A stretch of DNA of 36,083 bases from Bacteroidales bacterium (GTDB lineage: Bacteria; Bacteroidota; Bacteroidia; Bacteroidales; VadinHA17): NCBI GenBank assembly GCA_003141415.1, contig PLLX01000117.1, forward strand, positions 1 through 36,083. Reading direction: 5' to 3'. Shown piece by piece: positions 1 to 8,956 of this stretch (within the stretch, counting starts at the first letter, position 1; each line of letters starts with the position of its first letter). The notes below the pieces were generated by a model. That model was given only the letters and a program-made list of their open reading frames with translations. It was not told the origin of the DNA and searched no databases. The position numbers were made by a program, and so were the translations under genes.

Positions 1-120
1 AACCCTACTCCTGAAAATCCCTATTTCAATTAATTGATTTTTACGTAAATTGTAAACTCAACAAGGATCAATTTATACGAATACATGAGACTAAATTGCA
101 TACGGTAAAAACCGATTACT

Positions 121-852
121 TCAGGAAGTATGTTTTCTTACTATATGACGGAAGAATATTATTATTGAGCCTGAAGTAAGTATCACGGCTATTGATCCGT
201 AAATCAGACTTTCAACCGGTGACGGAACAATCCAGGTCCAGGCTATCCAGTAAAGTGGTGAGAAAAAAGCAAAATAATTCCATGGATGATGGAGCATAAG
301 ACCCAACGGGACCGTGATTAGGAAAATCCAATAAAGCCTTGAAAGAGCCAATCCGGTAATTTTGTTTTCAGCAAGAGTGGAAATAAACAGAAAAACAAAT
401 GTCGATTGAATTGAAAGAAGAAAAGCTGCGAAGAGAGTTCTTAGCCATCCTTCAGTTGGAACGGGCTTTGCCAGAAGAATAGTTATCATAATTAAAACAA
501 AACTAATAAATGCAGGAATCATCATTCTTAACATAAGAAATTTTCTTCTGCCTGTCTGAGTAACTTCTATGATATGCTGTATATGTAAATCTTTTTCACC
601 GAGAAGAATAAAAGCATATACTATCCCCGGAAGAATGGGTATAATCGAAACAAATGTTATAGCTATAAGCGAGTAATACTTATCGAGAGGGAAACCGGTC
701 CTTGAAAAGATGAAGACGGAGAGCGGTGGAAAGACAAATTTCAATAATATAATAAGGATAAATGGAGCCAGGCTGCGGGCCAATAGCTTTTTATCATGTG
801 TAATGATATTTATATCAGCTACAAATGAGCTTTTAAATCTGCTCCACATCAT
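121..852 (-). CDS. ABC-2-like membrane permease
   Basis: A 243-residue protein with about six hydrophobic segments and a short charged N-terminus. The layout resembles ABC-2 type permease subunits: a cytoplasmic stretch after the second helix (LGEKDLHIQHIIEVTQTGRR) sits where those permeases carry the E-rich coupling region that contacts the ATPase. Two adjacent ATG codons (852 and 849) could start it. No ATP-binding subunit is visible in the window; it could lie beyond the left edge, downstream on this strand. It follows pepD on the same strand after a 77-bp gap. The substrate cannot be read from sequence. It may equally be an uncharacterised polytopic membrane protein. Confidence 0.6.
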   Translation of the reverse strand: MMWSRFKSSFVADINIITHDKKLLARSLAPFILIILLKFVFPPLSVFIFSRTGFPLDKYYSLIAITFVSIIPILPGIVYAFILLGEKDLHIQHIIEVTQTGRRKFLMLRMMIPAFISFVLIMITILLAKPVPTEGWLRTLFAAFLLSIQSTFVFLFISTLAENKITGLALSRLYWIFLITVPLGLMLHHPWNYFAFFSPLYWIAWTWIVPSPVESLIYGSIAVILTSGSIIIFFRHIVRKHTS

Positions 853-929
853 TTCCTTTTTTAGTTTTGCCCTCCATCGCGAAGCGGACAGGGGGCATAA
901 CTTCCCGGCGTGCTTTGAGGATAAAAAGT
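853..929. repeat. GC-rich repeat-like remnant between pepD and permease
   Basis: This gap is noticeably richer in G and C than its surroundings and holds CCCTCC, TCGCGAAGCGGA and CAGGGGGC blocks, resembling a decayed interspersed intergenic repeat. Similar GC-rich scraps occur near 16225-16260, 22604-22641 and 31296-31335. No coding function is apparent. Confidence 0.35.
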
Positions 930-2390
930 CTAGCTTTTAACAGGAATATGTTTCAGTGTTCCAACCAGGAATTCCCAAAATTTCCTGACTGACGCAATAT
1001 CAACCTTCTCATCAGGAGAATGCGGATATCTGATTGTCGGTCCGAAAGAAATCATATCGAGGTTTGGATATACGCCACCTATAAGACCACATTCGAGACC
1101 CGCATGAATTGCCTTTTTTTCAGGGACATTTCCAAACATATCCTTGTAAACATCGCTCATCGTTTTCAGAATTGGTGATTTCATATCGGGTTTCCACCCC
1201 GGATAACCACCTTCAAGCTTAACTTCTGCATTTATAAGATGAAATACTGCTGCAATTTTCCATGCAGTGGCTTCTTTAGCAGAATCAACCGAACTCCTGC
1301 AAAGATTATATGCTTCAAATTTACCGCCTTTGCATTTTACTATTGCCAGGTTATTTGAAGTTTCTACCAGACCTTTCATTGCCTGACTTATCCTTTGAAC
1401 CCCGTTCGGGCACGCAAAAAGTGCCCGAATGATCTTATACTGATCGCTCTTATTCATTACTTTTGAAGGGATGACGATCTTTTCAGCTAAAAATTTCAGA
1501 TCAGGCTCAGTATCAGAAAATTCGGCCCGGTACATTTTCTCATAACCCTTAACGAATTTTTCAAATTCCTTTGCTTTCGTTTCAGGAACTAAAACTATGG
1601 AATAAGATTCTCTTGGTATTGCATTCCTCAGGTCACCACCTGCAGCTTCGGCGAGCCTGATACCAAAATCCGATTCCGCCTGCATCAGGAACCTGAACAT
1701 TATCTTGTTCGAATTTGCTCTTCCCATTGCTATATCAACGCCCGAGTGACCACCTTTAAGTCCTTTTGCAATGATTCTAAAGGCAACCATTCCTTTAGGG
1801 GATTTTTCTTCGGTATAATCTTTAGTGACATTTACATCGATACCTCCGGCACAGCCTACATAAAGTTCACCTTCATCTTCAGAATCGAGGTTCATGAGTA
1901 TATCGCCCTTTAGCAGTCCCTTTTTAAGTCCGAATACACCTGTCATGCCGGTCTCTTCATCAATTGTAAAAAGAGCTTCGATCGGTCCATGTGCAATATC
2001 CTTTGATGCCAGGACTGCCATCGCCGATGCGACTCCTATACCATTATCAGCACCCAGGGTGGTGCCATTTGCTCTCACCCATTCACCGTCAATAATTGTT
2101 TCGATAGGATCTTTTTTGAAATCATGTTTTTTATCGCTGTTTTTCTGAGGCACCATATCGAGATGTGTCTGGAAAATCACACCTTTTCTGTTTTCCATGC
2201 TTTTTGTAGCCGGTTTTCGTATTATTACGTTACCTACTTTATCTACAGTAGTTTCGAGGTTATGTTTTTTACCAAACTCCTTCATATACTTTATCATCCC
2301 TTGTTCGTATTTTGAAGGACGTGGTATCTGTGTTATCTCATGGAAAAAGTTCCATAATTGCTTAGGTTCTAGATTACGTATGTCGCTCAT
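930..2390 (-). CDS. pepD: Cytosolic aminoacyl-histidine dipeptidase (M20 family)
   Basis: 486 residues, the usual length for PepD/peptidase D (beta-Ala-His dipeptidase) of the M20 metallopeptidases. Metal-site motifs appear in the expected order: QTHLDMVPQ (first metal His and Asp), LGADNGIGVA (bridging Asp), DEETGMTG (catalytic Glu and metal Glu), NLDSEDEGELYVG, HSGVDI in the lid domain, and HSPDEKVDI near the C-terminus with the last metal His. No signal peptide, so it should be cytosolic, releasing amino acids from dipeptides, classically Xaa-His. It is transcribed away from the phosphate-transport genes. No missing key residue was seen. Confidence 0.95.
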   Translation of the reverse strand: MSDIRNLEPKQLWNFFHEITQIPRPSKYEQGMIKYMKEFGKKHNLETTVDKVGNVIIRKPATKSMENRKGVIFQTHLDMVPQKNSDKKHDFKKDPIETIIDGEWVRANGTTLGADNGIGVASAMAVLASKDIAHGPIEALFTIDEETGMTGVFGLKKGLLKGDILMNLDSEDEGELYVGCAGGIDVNVTKDYTEEKSPKGMVAFRIIAKGLKGGHSGVDIAMGRANSNKIMFRFLMQAESDFGIRLAEAAGGDLRNAIPRESYSIVLVPETKAKEFEKFVKGYEKMYRAEFSDTEPDLKFLAEKIVIPSKVMNKSDQYKIIRALFACPNGVQRISQAMKGLVETSNNLAIVKCKGGKFEAYNLCRSSVDSAKEATAWKIAAVFHLINAEVKLEGGYPGWKPDMKSPILKTMSDVYKDMFGNVPEKKAIHAGLECGLIGGVYPNLDMISFGPTIRYPHSPDEKVDIASVRKFWEFLVGTLKHIPVKS

Positions 2391-2694
2391 AAAAATAAGA
2401 TTTAATATTTGAATAAATATTCAATAAAATTAGTACTATTTGTGCATAATAACAATGACAAATAGTGGTGTATTGGAAAACATTCATTTAATTATTCAGG
2501 TAACAAAGCTCCTTTATAACACTATCAGTAAAATTATGTTCGAATCATTTTGATTTCTTTACTAATATTGTTACTTTGTGGCACCTGATTCTAAAAATAT
2601 TAAAAATATAACAAATAAGAGATGAATGACTTATCATTTCTTAAATACTCAATGAGCCGAACAGATTTTCAAATTAGTTAATTATCGCAGGAAT
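2391..2694. other. Divergent intergenic region, pepD / pit
   Basis: 304 bp of AT-rich sequence between the divergent pepD and pit starts. It contains a credible promoter for the rightward pit operon (listed separately). No open reading frame with coding character was found, and no clear pepD promoter could be picked out. Confidence 0.6.
2549..2578 (+). promoter_or_regulatory. Bacteroidota-type promoter for pit
   Basis: TTTG (2549-2552), an 18-bp spacer, then TTACTTTG (2571-2578), close to the phylum's -33 TTTG / -7 TAnnTTTG pattern. The predicted start near 2585 would leave a leader of about 110 nt before the pit ATG. The same 18-bp spacing is seen in the two MFS promoters of this window. 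Confidence 0.4.
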
Positions 2695-3684
2695 ATGACA
2701 TTTTTATATATTGTAGTTGCCCTTGTTATAATTTTTGACTTTATTAATGGTTTTCATGATTCGGCAAATTCAATAGCAACTGTTGTATCAACAAAAGTTC
2801 TGTCTCCTGTAGCAGCTGTTTGCATGGCTTCTTTCTTTAATTTTATTGCATTTCTCATTTTCCCGCTCAAAGTGGCAACTACTATGGGAAAAGGTGTTAT
2901 CGATCCTGATGTGATCAATCTGACGGTTATAGCCTCTGCCCTTGTTGCTGCAATTGCATGGAATCTTGTGACCTGGCGGTTGGGCCTTCCTTCCAGTTCT
3001 TCACATACCCTGGTCGGCGGACTTGTAGGGGCAGCGGTTGCAAGTTCGGGCTGGAGTTCAGTAGTATATATAGGAGTAATTAAAATTGTAGTTTTTATAG
3101 TAGTAGCTCCCGTTCTTGGAATGGTTATGTCATTTATTATCTCAGCGATTGTGATCTTCCTTGCAAGGAAACATTCTCCGTCAGGTATTGATAAATACTT
3201 TAGACGGCTCCAGCTATTATCTGCAGCAGCCTTTAGTCTGGGACATGGGGGGAATGATGCCCAGAAATCAATGGGAATCATCTGGGTTGCTCTGATCGTT
3301 TCAGGCTTAGCGACAAAGAATGATCCGATCGCATTATGGATTGTATTGTCATGCCAGGCCGCAATTGCGGTGGGTACATTGCTGGGTGGGTGGAGAATTG
3401 TCAAGACAATGGGACAAAAGATAACCAAGCTCAAACCGTTTGAGGGATTCTGTGCGGAATCTGCCGGAGCCATTACTCTCTTTGTGGCGACACACTTCGG
3501 TATCCCAGTCAGTACCACACATGTTATTACCGGTGCAATAATAGGTGCCGGGGCAAGAAAAGGAGTGTCGGCTGTAAAATGGGGAGTTACTACCAAAATT
3601 TTCTGGGCATGGCTACTTACAATTCCAGTATCAGCTGTGGTCGGTTCCCTGATGTTTCACTTTCTAAAATGGATCCTAGTATAA
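2695..3684 (+). CDS. pit: PiT-family inorganic phosphate transporter
   Basis: A 329-residue, highly hydrophobic protein with about ten membrane segments. It carries the duplicated PiT signature: FINGFHDSANSIATVVST and GLPSSSSHTLVGG in the first half, LGHGGNDAQKSMG and GIPVSTTHVITGA in the second. PiT proteins import phosphate, usually as metal-phosphate, using the proton or sodium gradient at the inner membrane. The length matches the short bacterial/archaeal PiT type without a large central loop. The DUF47 protein starts 36 bp downstream, the conserved pairing for this transporter class. An overlapping antisense reading frame exists but has no recognisable protein character. Confidence 0.95.
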   Translation: MTFLYIVVALVIIFDFINGFHDSANSIATVVSTKVLSPVAAVCMASFFNFIAFLIFPLKVATTMGKGVIDPDVINLTVIASALVAAIAWNLVTWRLGLPSSSSHTLVGGLVGAAVASSGWSSVVYIGVIKIVVFIVVAPVLGMVMSFIISAIVIFLARKHSPSGIDKYFRRLQLLSAAAFSLGHGGNDAQKSMGIIWVALIVSGLATKNDPIALWIVLSCQAAIAVGTLLGGWRIVKTMGQKITKLKPFEGFCAESAGAITLFVATHFGIPVSTTHVITGAIIGAGARKGVSAVKWGVTTKIFWAWLLTIPVSAVVGSLMFHFLKWILV

Positions 3685-3720
3685 ATATTAAATACCTGCC
3701 ATCATAAAATAATATTGAAT

Positions 3721-4371
3721 ATGAATATAGATAGTTTTCTTAAGTTTTTTGTGCCTAAAGACCACTCCTTTTTCCCGCTTTTTGAAAGTGATGCCCAAAA
3801 TCTGGTTAAAGCGGCTGAACTTCTCAGAGAACTTTTAGGCAGTCCTGATCCCGCAGAACATGAAAGGCTTTACAAAGAGATCAGGGATGTTGAGCATATT
3901 GGAGATGACATAACCAATAAAACATATGAACAGCTTAATAAATCATTCATAACTCCTTTTGACAGGGAAGATATTCATGAACTGACGGCAAATATTGATG
4001 ATGTGGTTGATTCAATAAATGGAATTGCCCGCCGGATTTGCCTTTACCGGCCAAAGAAGATGATGACAATATACAAAGAGATGGGAGAGCTTGTCTATGA
4101 AGGGGCAAAAGAAATTGAAGCAGCCATTCATTGTCTGAAAGATCCTGTTGCCAACAAAAGAAAAATAACCAGTGCATGCGGTATTGTTACAGCCATTGAA
4201 CACAAAGCTGATGAAATATATTTTACGGGAATTTCTGAACTATTTGAAAAAGAGGAAGATCCAAAAGAATTAATTAAAAATAACAAGATCCTTGAGATGC
4301 TCGAAAGATCCGTCGATGAGGAGGAAGATGTTACCGATACTCTTAAGTCCATCCTGATTAAAATGGCATGA
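3721..4371 (+). CDS. DUF47 (PhoU-like) phosphate-transport accessory protein
   Basis: 216 residues from the ATG at 3721; an in-frame TTG at 3715 is possible but less likely. The protein is mostly helical and acidic, with the DUF47/PhoU_div features: early FFPLFESDAQNLVKAAELL, then a repeated pattern of E and D residues (DVEHIGDDI, FDREDIHELTANIDDVVDSI, IEHKADEIY) of the kind that coordinates metal clusters in PhoU-type three-helix bundles. DUF47 proteins are the usual partners and regulators of PiT transporters. It lies 36 bp after pit, so one transcript is likely. It is convergent with the PAP2 gene. Confidence 0.9.
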   Translation: MNIDSFLKFFVPKDHSFFPLFESDAQNLVKAAELLRELLGSPDPAEHERLYKEIRDVEHIGDDITNKTYEQLNKSFITPFDREDIHELTANIDDVVDSINGIARRICLYRPKKMMTIYKEMGELVYEGAKEIEAAIHCLKDPVANKRKITSACGIVTAIEHKADEIYFTGISELFEKEEDPKELIKNNKILEMLERSVDEEEDVTDTLKSILIKMA

Positions 4372-4405
4372 AGTTTGGAGCATTTAAATAGTTATGATAA
4401 CAAGT

Positions 4406-5164
4406 TCATTCATTTTTAAGAAGCAAATAATATTCTCTTATACCTGCAACTAACACTGCAAATGCAAAGAACGATTGCAGATAAATGGCCTGCTTATATT
4501 TACAGTCGTAGAAAAACAGGAGGTAAAAATTTGCCAATATCAGGAGAAATCCTATCAAAAGCTGCACTGGTTTTTTCTTGTTCCATCCCAGTTTCGTGAC
4601 AATAATAACTCCTGTTATCGCACATAAAATACCCAGCGCCGCACCTGCCAGAACATCTTCAGGCCAGTGCACGCCAACAGCAATTCTGGATATCCCAACC
4701 AAACATGCAAGAATAACCAGACAAAGTCTGGAAAGAAATGACCTGAAATGGAACATTAGAATCCCTGCAAGTGTAAAAATCGTTACAGAATGCCCTGATG
4801 GGAAAGAGTGATTCGACAGAGCAGGTCCGATTATATTAATCATGTTCTTGTCAATTATAACGGGAGGTCTCGGAAGGTTGAAATATATTTTAATAATATT
4901 TACGATCAAAGTTGCGAGAAGAGCAGCTAATATTCCTGACCAGATTAAATCGGGTCTTTTCCTGATGAAAAGAAGCATGATTGCACAGGCAGTCAGAGTG
5001 TCTCCCAGGAAAGTCAGGTTTGCCCAGATAAAAGGACTGGAATGTGCCGTAAATGAATTAATATCTATAAAAAGAGCTTTATTATTTCCAAACAGTAGTA
5101 AAAAAACAAAACAAAGGAGAAATATTATTAACAATATCTGATTAATCTTGTATGCAGATTTCAT
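4406..5164 (-). CDS. PAP2-family membrane phosphatase
   Basis: 252 residues with about six to seven membrane segments and the full acid-phosphatase signature: KIYFNLPRPP (KX6RP), PSGHSVT (motif 2, catalytic His) and SRIAVGVHWPEDVLAG (SRX5HXXXD, nucleophilic His). PAP2 enzymes dephosphorylate lipid phosphates such as undecaprenyl pyrophosphate, phosphatidic acid or phosphatidylglycerol phosphate; the substrate here cannot be told from sequence. It is divergent from the EEP-family gene, and a nearby polyprenol-linked glycosyltransferase pair makes polyprenyl-phosphate recycling one plausible role (inference). The C-terminus has two extra hydrophobic segments after motif 3. Confidence 0.88.
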   Translation of the reverse strand: MKSAYKINQILLIIFLLCFVFLLLFGNNKALFIDINSFTAHSSPFIWANLTFLGDTLTACAIMLLFIRKRPDLIWSGILAALLATLIVNIIKIYFNLPRPPVIIDKNMINIIGPALSNHSFPSGHSVTIFTLAGILMFHFRSFLSRLCLVILACLVGISRIAVGVHWPEDVLAGAALGILCAITGVIIVTKLGWNKKKPVQLLIGFLLILANFYLLFFYDCKYKQAIYLQSFFAFAVLVAGIREYYLLLKNE

Positions 5165-5214
5165 AATTTTAAGCGCTAATTAAGAATTTAATAAATGATT
5201 AATAAAAAATACAT

Positions 5215-5230
5215 GTGATGTTAACATCAC
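5215..5230. promoter_or_regulatory. 16-bp perfect palindrome, candidate operator
   Basis: GTGATGTTAACATCAC reads identically on both strands. It lies in the 97-bp divergent gap between the PAP2 start (5164) and the EEP start (5262), the position expected for a dimeric regulator controlling one or both genes. It resembles a TGTGA/TCACA-type half-site arrangement, but with an 8-bp centre rather than 6. The regulator is unknown. Confidence 0.4.
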
Positions 5231-5261
5231 CCATATATATTGCAGTCAAAACTACAATATT

Positions 5262-6344
5262 ATGAAAATATTTAAATTCATCCTTAGTTTTATCACATAC
5301 CTGATGGCTCTTATTGCAATTGTGATTTCCATCGGATCTGCAATATGCAAGTTCACTGATCTGCCAAAAGATTCCTTTATCCAGATATTTGGATACATTA
5401 CATTCTACTGGATACTTGTTCTTTCAGCAGTGGTTTTGATCCTGTTCCTCTTAATCAGGAATTTTCGTATTGCCATGCTATATCTGGGGGTAATGATACT
5501 ATTTACACTATTTCTGGATGACTTTTCATTAAATTATATGCATCACAGGAAACCGGAACATTATGAGGCTTATGATAGCATAAATGTGGCTGCATATAAC
5601 ATAAAGTACTATGCATATGGGATCGGGAATATATCAGAATTTATCAAAGAATCGGACTACGATGTATTGTTACTTTCAGAAAGTGTACTGACTACAGAGA
5701 AACTGGAGTATCTAAAAAGAAGTTTACCTGCTTATTCAATTCTGACAGACAATGGACATGATTTATCAATATTGTCTAAATACCCTGTATTAAATTATAA
5801 AATAATTGAACTCCCTACATACCTGGCATCACTGTCAGGCAGTAACGATATAGATAATCTTAAGGCAAGCGGCATTCACAGGTCATTTGTTCATGCAATT
5901 ATAAATGTCAACGGGACACCTGTAAATGTTTTATCTCTTAGATTGATTGCAGGCAGACCAAAAGACACGTCCATTAATGAAGATCTGCGATGGGGAAAGT
6001 ATTTACTTAATGCCCAGAATGAGGAACTGTCTGTCTTTACAAATTATTTGCAGACCCTTAATGGACCAGTCATTTTTGGAGGGGATCTTAATGTTTCACC
6101 AAATACAGAAATAATTCACCAGATAAACCATTATGCTGAAGATACATTTTTAGATGACCATGCGTTTGGATCATTCACCTTCAAAGTTTCATGCCCGACA
6201 ATGCGGCTTGACTATCTTTTTCATTCGAGAGATATAATAACTAAAAAATCAGAGATTGTAAAGATGGGGATTGTTTTGTCTGATCATTTTCCGATCAGAG
6301 CAGAATTTTTAGTACCGAAAAAAACTGAACAAGCAATTAAATAA
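5262..6344 (+). CDS. Membrane-anchored endonuclease/exonuclease/phosphatase (EEP) family protein
   Basis: 360 residues. The first about 90 contain three hydrophobic helices; the rest is an EEP-fold domain. Active-site motifs in order: INVAAYNIKYY (Asn), LLLSESVL (metal Glu), FGGDLNVSP (GDxN), MRLDYLFHS and LSDHFPIRAEF (SDH, catalytic His). The catalytic domain most likely faces the periplasm. This family includes nucleases, sphingomyelinases and inositol-phosphate phosphatases, and the N-terminal-helix version in Bacteroidota is uncharacterised, so no substrate is assigned. It is divergent from the PAP2 phosphatase and is followed by a terminator. Confidence 0.85.
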   Translation: MKIFKFILSFITYLMALIAIVISIGSAICKFTDLPKDSFIQIFGYITFYWILVLSAVVLILFLLIRNFRIAMLYLGVMILFTLFLDDFSLNYMHHRKPEHYEAYDSINVAAYNIKYYAYGIGNISEFIKESDYDVLLLSESVLTTEKLEYLKRSLPAYSILTDNGHDLSILSKYPVLNYKIIELPTYLASLSGSNDIDNLKASGIHRSFVHAIINVNGTPVNVLSLRLIAGRPKDTSINEDLRWGKYLLNAQNEELSVFTNYLQTLNGPVIFGGDLNVSPNTEIIHQINHYAEDTFLDDHAFGSFTFKVSCPTMRLDYLFHSRDIITKKSEIVKMGIVLSDHFPIRAEFLVPKKTEQAIK

Positions 6345-6345
6345 T

Positions 6346-6386
6346 ATCAGATCTGAACTTAATTATTATACAGCTCTGATTTTTTA
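6346..6386 (+). terminator. Rho-independent terminator after the EEP gene
   Basis: ATCAGATCTG (6346-6355) pairs with CAGCTCTGAT (6371-6380), nine of ten positions matching, and the right arm runs directly into a T-rich tract (TTTTTTATT). It begins two bases after the stop codon of the EEP gene and separates that gene from the glycosyltransferase pair. Confidence 0.65.
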
Positions 6387-6421
6387 TTAAAATAATGGAT
6401 AATATTGATCGGGAGCCCGTT

Positions 6422-6429
6422 TATATTTG
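6422..6429 (+). promoter_or_regulatory. -7 promoter box (TATATTTG) for the GT2-GT39 pair
   Basis: A perfect TAnnTTTG box 39 bp before the GT2 ATG, after the preceding terminator. No TTTG sits at the usual 18-20 bp upstream (the nearest TTG ends 14 bp away), so the -33 element is weak or absent. Confidence 0.4.
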
Positions 6430-6468
6430 GAACATTTTTTTCTTTTTACACTGATGATAAAACAGTAA

Positions 6469-7215
6469 ATGTACAATGGAAATAAAATAGTTGTTGTTCT
6501 GCCAGCATACAATGCAGCGATGACACTTCAAAAAACATATGCAGAAATTCCATTCAATATTGTGGACGATGTGATTCTTGTCGATGATTTCAGTACTGAC
6601 AATACTGTTAAGGTGGCGGAACAACAAGGAATAAAACATATAATCCGGCACGAAAAAAACAAAGGGTATGGAGGGAATCAAAAAACATGTTATAAAAAAG
6701 CACTGGAATTAGGTGCCGATATTGTTGTGATGTTACACCCCGATTATCAATACACTCCGAAGTTAATTCCGGCAATGGTAAGTATAATTGCAAGCAATTT
6801 ATACCCGGTTGTTTTTGGATCCAGAATTTTGGGTAAGAGCGCCATATCAGGGGGTATGCCAAAATATAAATATTTAGCTAACAGGATTCTGACATTTATC
6901 CAGAATGTTTTAATGAACCAGAAGTTGACTGAATATCATTCTGGCTATAGGGCATTTTCGAGCAGTGTACTTAAAAAATTAAATTTTGAATTGACTTCTG
7001 ATGATTTTATCTTTGATAACGAATTGATTGCACTCATTTTTTTTAACGGATTCAACATAGCGGAAGTCACATGCCCCACTAAATATTTTAAGGAAGCATC
7101 AAGTATAAATTTCAAACGGAGTGTGAAATATGGTTTTGGAGTATTACGTGTTTCATTACTGTATTTTTTAACAAAGACAGGTATTTACAAATGGAAACTC
7201 CTGGTTAGTCAGTGA
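6469..7215 (+). CDS. Family 2 glycosyltransferase, polyprenyl-phosphate hexosyltransferase-like
   Basis: 248 residues with a GT-A fold start: VVLPAYNAAMTLQKTY, ILVDDFSTDNT (nucleotide-binding Asp pair) and IVVMLHPDYQYTP in the place of the DxD-type metal site (here HPDYQY, as in DPM1/dolichol-phosphate mannose synthase-like enzymes). It has no C-terminal membrane helices, so it should act at the inner face of the membrane, moving a sugar from a nucleotide donor to polyprenyl phosphate. The GT39 gene follows 3 bp after its stop, the natural consumer of a polyprenyl-phosphate sugar. Which sugar is used cannot be told. Confidence 0.88.
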   Translation: MYNGNKIVVVLPAYNAAMTLQKTYAEIPFNIVDDVILVDDFSTDNTVKVAEQQGIKHIIRHEKNKGYGGNQKTCYKKALELGADIVVMLHPDYQYTPKLIPAMVSIIASNLYPVVFGSRILGKSAISGGMPKYKYLANRILTFIQNVLMNQKLTEYHSGYRAFSSSVLKKLNFELTSDDFIFDNELIALIFFNGFNIAEVTCPTKYFKEASSINFKRSVKYGFGVLRVSLLYFLTKTGIYKWKLLVSQ

Positions 7216-7218
7216 ACA

Positions 7219-8877
7219 ATGAATAGAAAGTTCTACCCTTACCTGATATTAATTTCAGCAATATTCTTTTTTATCCCTTTTCTTGGTTCAGTTCATTTGT
7301 TCGATTGGGATGAGATAAATTTTGCCGAATCAGCACGCGAAATGATAGTTACAGGTAATTTCAGTCGTGTCCAGATCGACTTTCATCCTTTCTGGGAGAA
7401 ACCACCCCTGTTTTTCTGGATGCAAGTCCTGAGTATGAAAGTTTTTGGGATTAATGAGTTCGCTGCAAGATTGCCTAATGCCATTATTGGAATTTTAAGT
7501 CTGCTTACCTTATATTTTCTGGGTAAAAAAATGTATGATGAAAAATTCGGTTTAATATGGGCGCTGGCTTATATGGGTTCGTTTCTGCCGCATATCTATT
7601 TCAAATCGGGTATTATTGACCCATTGTTTAATTTTTTTATTTTCATGACTGTTGTCTTTCTTGCAAAAAGCATAAATGAAATAATAGGAAGTAAAAGTTT
7701 TAAGTATGCTCTTTTTGCCGGTATTTCAATTGGTCTGGCAACTCTTACGAAAGGACCAGTAGGATTACTCATTGCAGGAATTTCAGTATTAGTGTACTGG
7801 ATAATTATGAAATTTAAAAGAATTTCAAATTGGAAAAATATATTGATTTTTGCAGCATCCTGTTTTGTTATTACCACCTTATGGTTTGGACCTGAGATGA
7901 TCAATAACGGATTTTGGTTTATCAGGGAGTTCATTAAATACCAGTCGGAATTATTTCTTAAACCAGTAGCAGGACATTCCGGACCAATTTATTATCATTT
8001 GCTTATTGTTTTTCTTGGATGTTTTCCTATCTCTGTTTTGGCATTGCCAGTTTTTTTCATGAAGAAAGATGAAACCCGTGATGAAGGAACTTACTTTCTT
8101 AAATGGATGTTTATACTGTTCTGGGTTGTAATGATCCTGTTCACGATTGTAAAAACAAAAATTGTGCATTATTCATCACTTACGTATTACCCGCTGTCTT
8201 TTCTTGCAACCTATTTTATTTATGAACTTCTAAATAAAAGGGCAGATTTTAAGAAATACCTTGTTTGGTTACTTTCAATAACCGGAGCTGTATTTTCAGT
8301 TTTACTTATCTGTTTGCCTCTTGTTCCAAAGTATAAAGATCTTATAATACCTTTTATTAAAGATGATTTTGCCATTGATTGCTTAAATTCACCTGTAAAG
8401 TGGAATGGATACGAGTTTTTGATAGGCGCTGGTTACCTGATATTCATTCTCTACACAATAATTTTAATTAAACGGAAACAATTCCTAAAAGGGATAATTA
8501 CTTTGTTTTACGCGACAGCCTTCTGTATTTTCTTCTATATGAAAGCAGTTGTTCCTAAAATTGAAGGATATTCACAGGCTCCTGCAATAAATTTTTATCA
8601 AAGTCTTTCCGGCAAGAATGTTTATGTTAATACTGTGGGATTTTACAGCTATGCACCATTCTTCTATTTTCAAAAGAAGCCGGGAGAAAACGATAAAAGC
8701 AGTGACATAAATTGGCTGCTTAATGGTGAAATAGATAAGCCTGTTTACATTGTAGCTAAATCGACATGGAAATATTTCTTCCTTAAATATCCGGATTTTA
8801 GTTTCATAAAACAAGAAGGCGGATTTTTGTTTTATTACCGAATACCTCATAAAGCAGGGGATAACAAGAAAAAATGA
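7219..8877 (+). CDS. GT39-family (ArnT/PMT-like) polytopic glycosyltransferase
   Basis: 552 residues with roughly a dozen membrane helices. The N-terminal periplasmic loop carries the family's catalytic signature: FDWDEINFAESAREM (Asp31/Glu32), then FHPFWEKPPLFFWMQ and INEFAARLPNA. GT39/GT83 enzymes take a sugar from a polyprenyl-phosphate carrier at the periplasmic face and place it on lipid A, another glycolipid or protein. The gene is coupled to the GT2 gene (3-bp gap). The C-terminal about 110 residues form a soluble periplasmic part. The acceptor is unknown; ArnT-like lipid A modification and protein O-glycosylation are both possible. Confidence 0.9.
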   Translation: MNRKFYPYLILISAIFFFIPFLGSVHLFDWDEINFAESAREMIVTGNFSRVQIDFHPFWEKPPLFFWMQVLSMKVFGINEFAARLPNAIIGILSLLTLYFLGKKMYDEKFGLIWALAYMGSFLPHIYFKSGIIDPLFNFFIFMTVVFLAKSINEIIGSKSFKYALFAGISIGLATLTKGPVGLLIAGISVLVYWIIMKFKRISNWKNILIFAASCFVITTLWFGPEMINNGFWFIREFIKYQSELFLKPVAGHSGPIYYHLLIVFLGCFPISVLALPVFFMKKDETRDEGTYFLKWMFILFWVVMILFTIVKTKIVHYSSLTYYPLSFLATYFIYELLNKRADFKKYLVWLLSITGAVFSVLLICLPLVPKYKDLIIPFIKDDFAIDCLNSPVKWNGYEFLIGAGYLIFILYTIILIKRKQFLKGIITLFYATAFCIFFYMKAVVPKIEGYSQAPAINFYQSLSGKNVYVNTVGFYSYAPFFYFQKKPGENDKSSDINWLLNGEIDKPVYIVAKSTWKYFFLKYPDFSFIKQEGGFLFYYRIPHKAGDNKKK

Positions 8878-8956
8878 AAACTTTAAGATCCAGGTGTATA
8901 ATCAGGAAATAAGGGAGGCGCTTAGCATAACGGATGACTGCCAGGCAAAAAATCTT

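Noticed and set aside
1-120. Possible partial gene at the left edge
   Set aside because: Only a 23-codon frame was found on the minus strand, with no motif or promoter; nothing can be supported.
710-940. 76-codon frame on the plus strand
   Set aside because: It is mostly opposite the permease gene and runs through GC-rich repeat-like sequence; no protein character.
2754-3596. 280-codon open frame on the minus strand opposite pit
   Set aside because: It lies entirely antisense to a clear PiT transporter, has no recognisable motif, and its composition follows from the hydrophobic codons of pit.
5214-5231. CRP/FNR binding site
   Set aside because: The half-sites look similar, but the 8-bp centre does not fit the 6-bp spacing of CRP; it is kept only as an unassigned palindrome.
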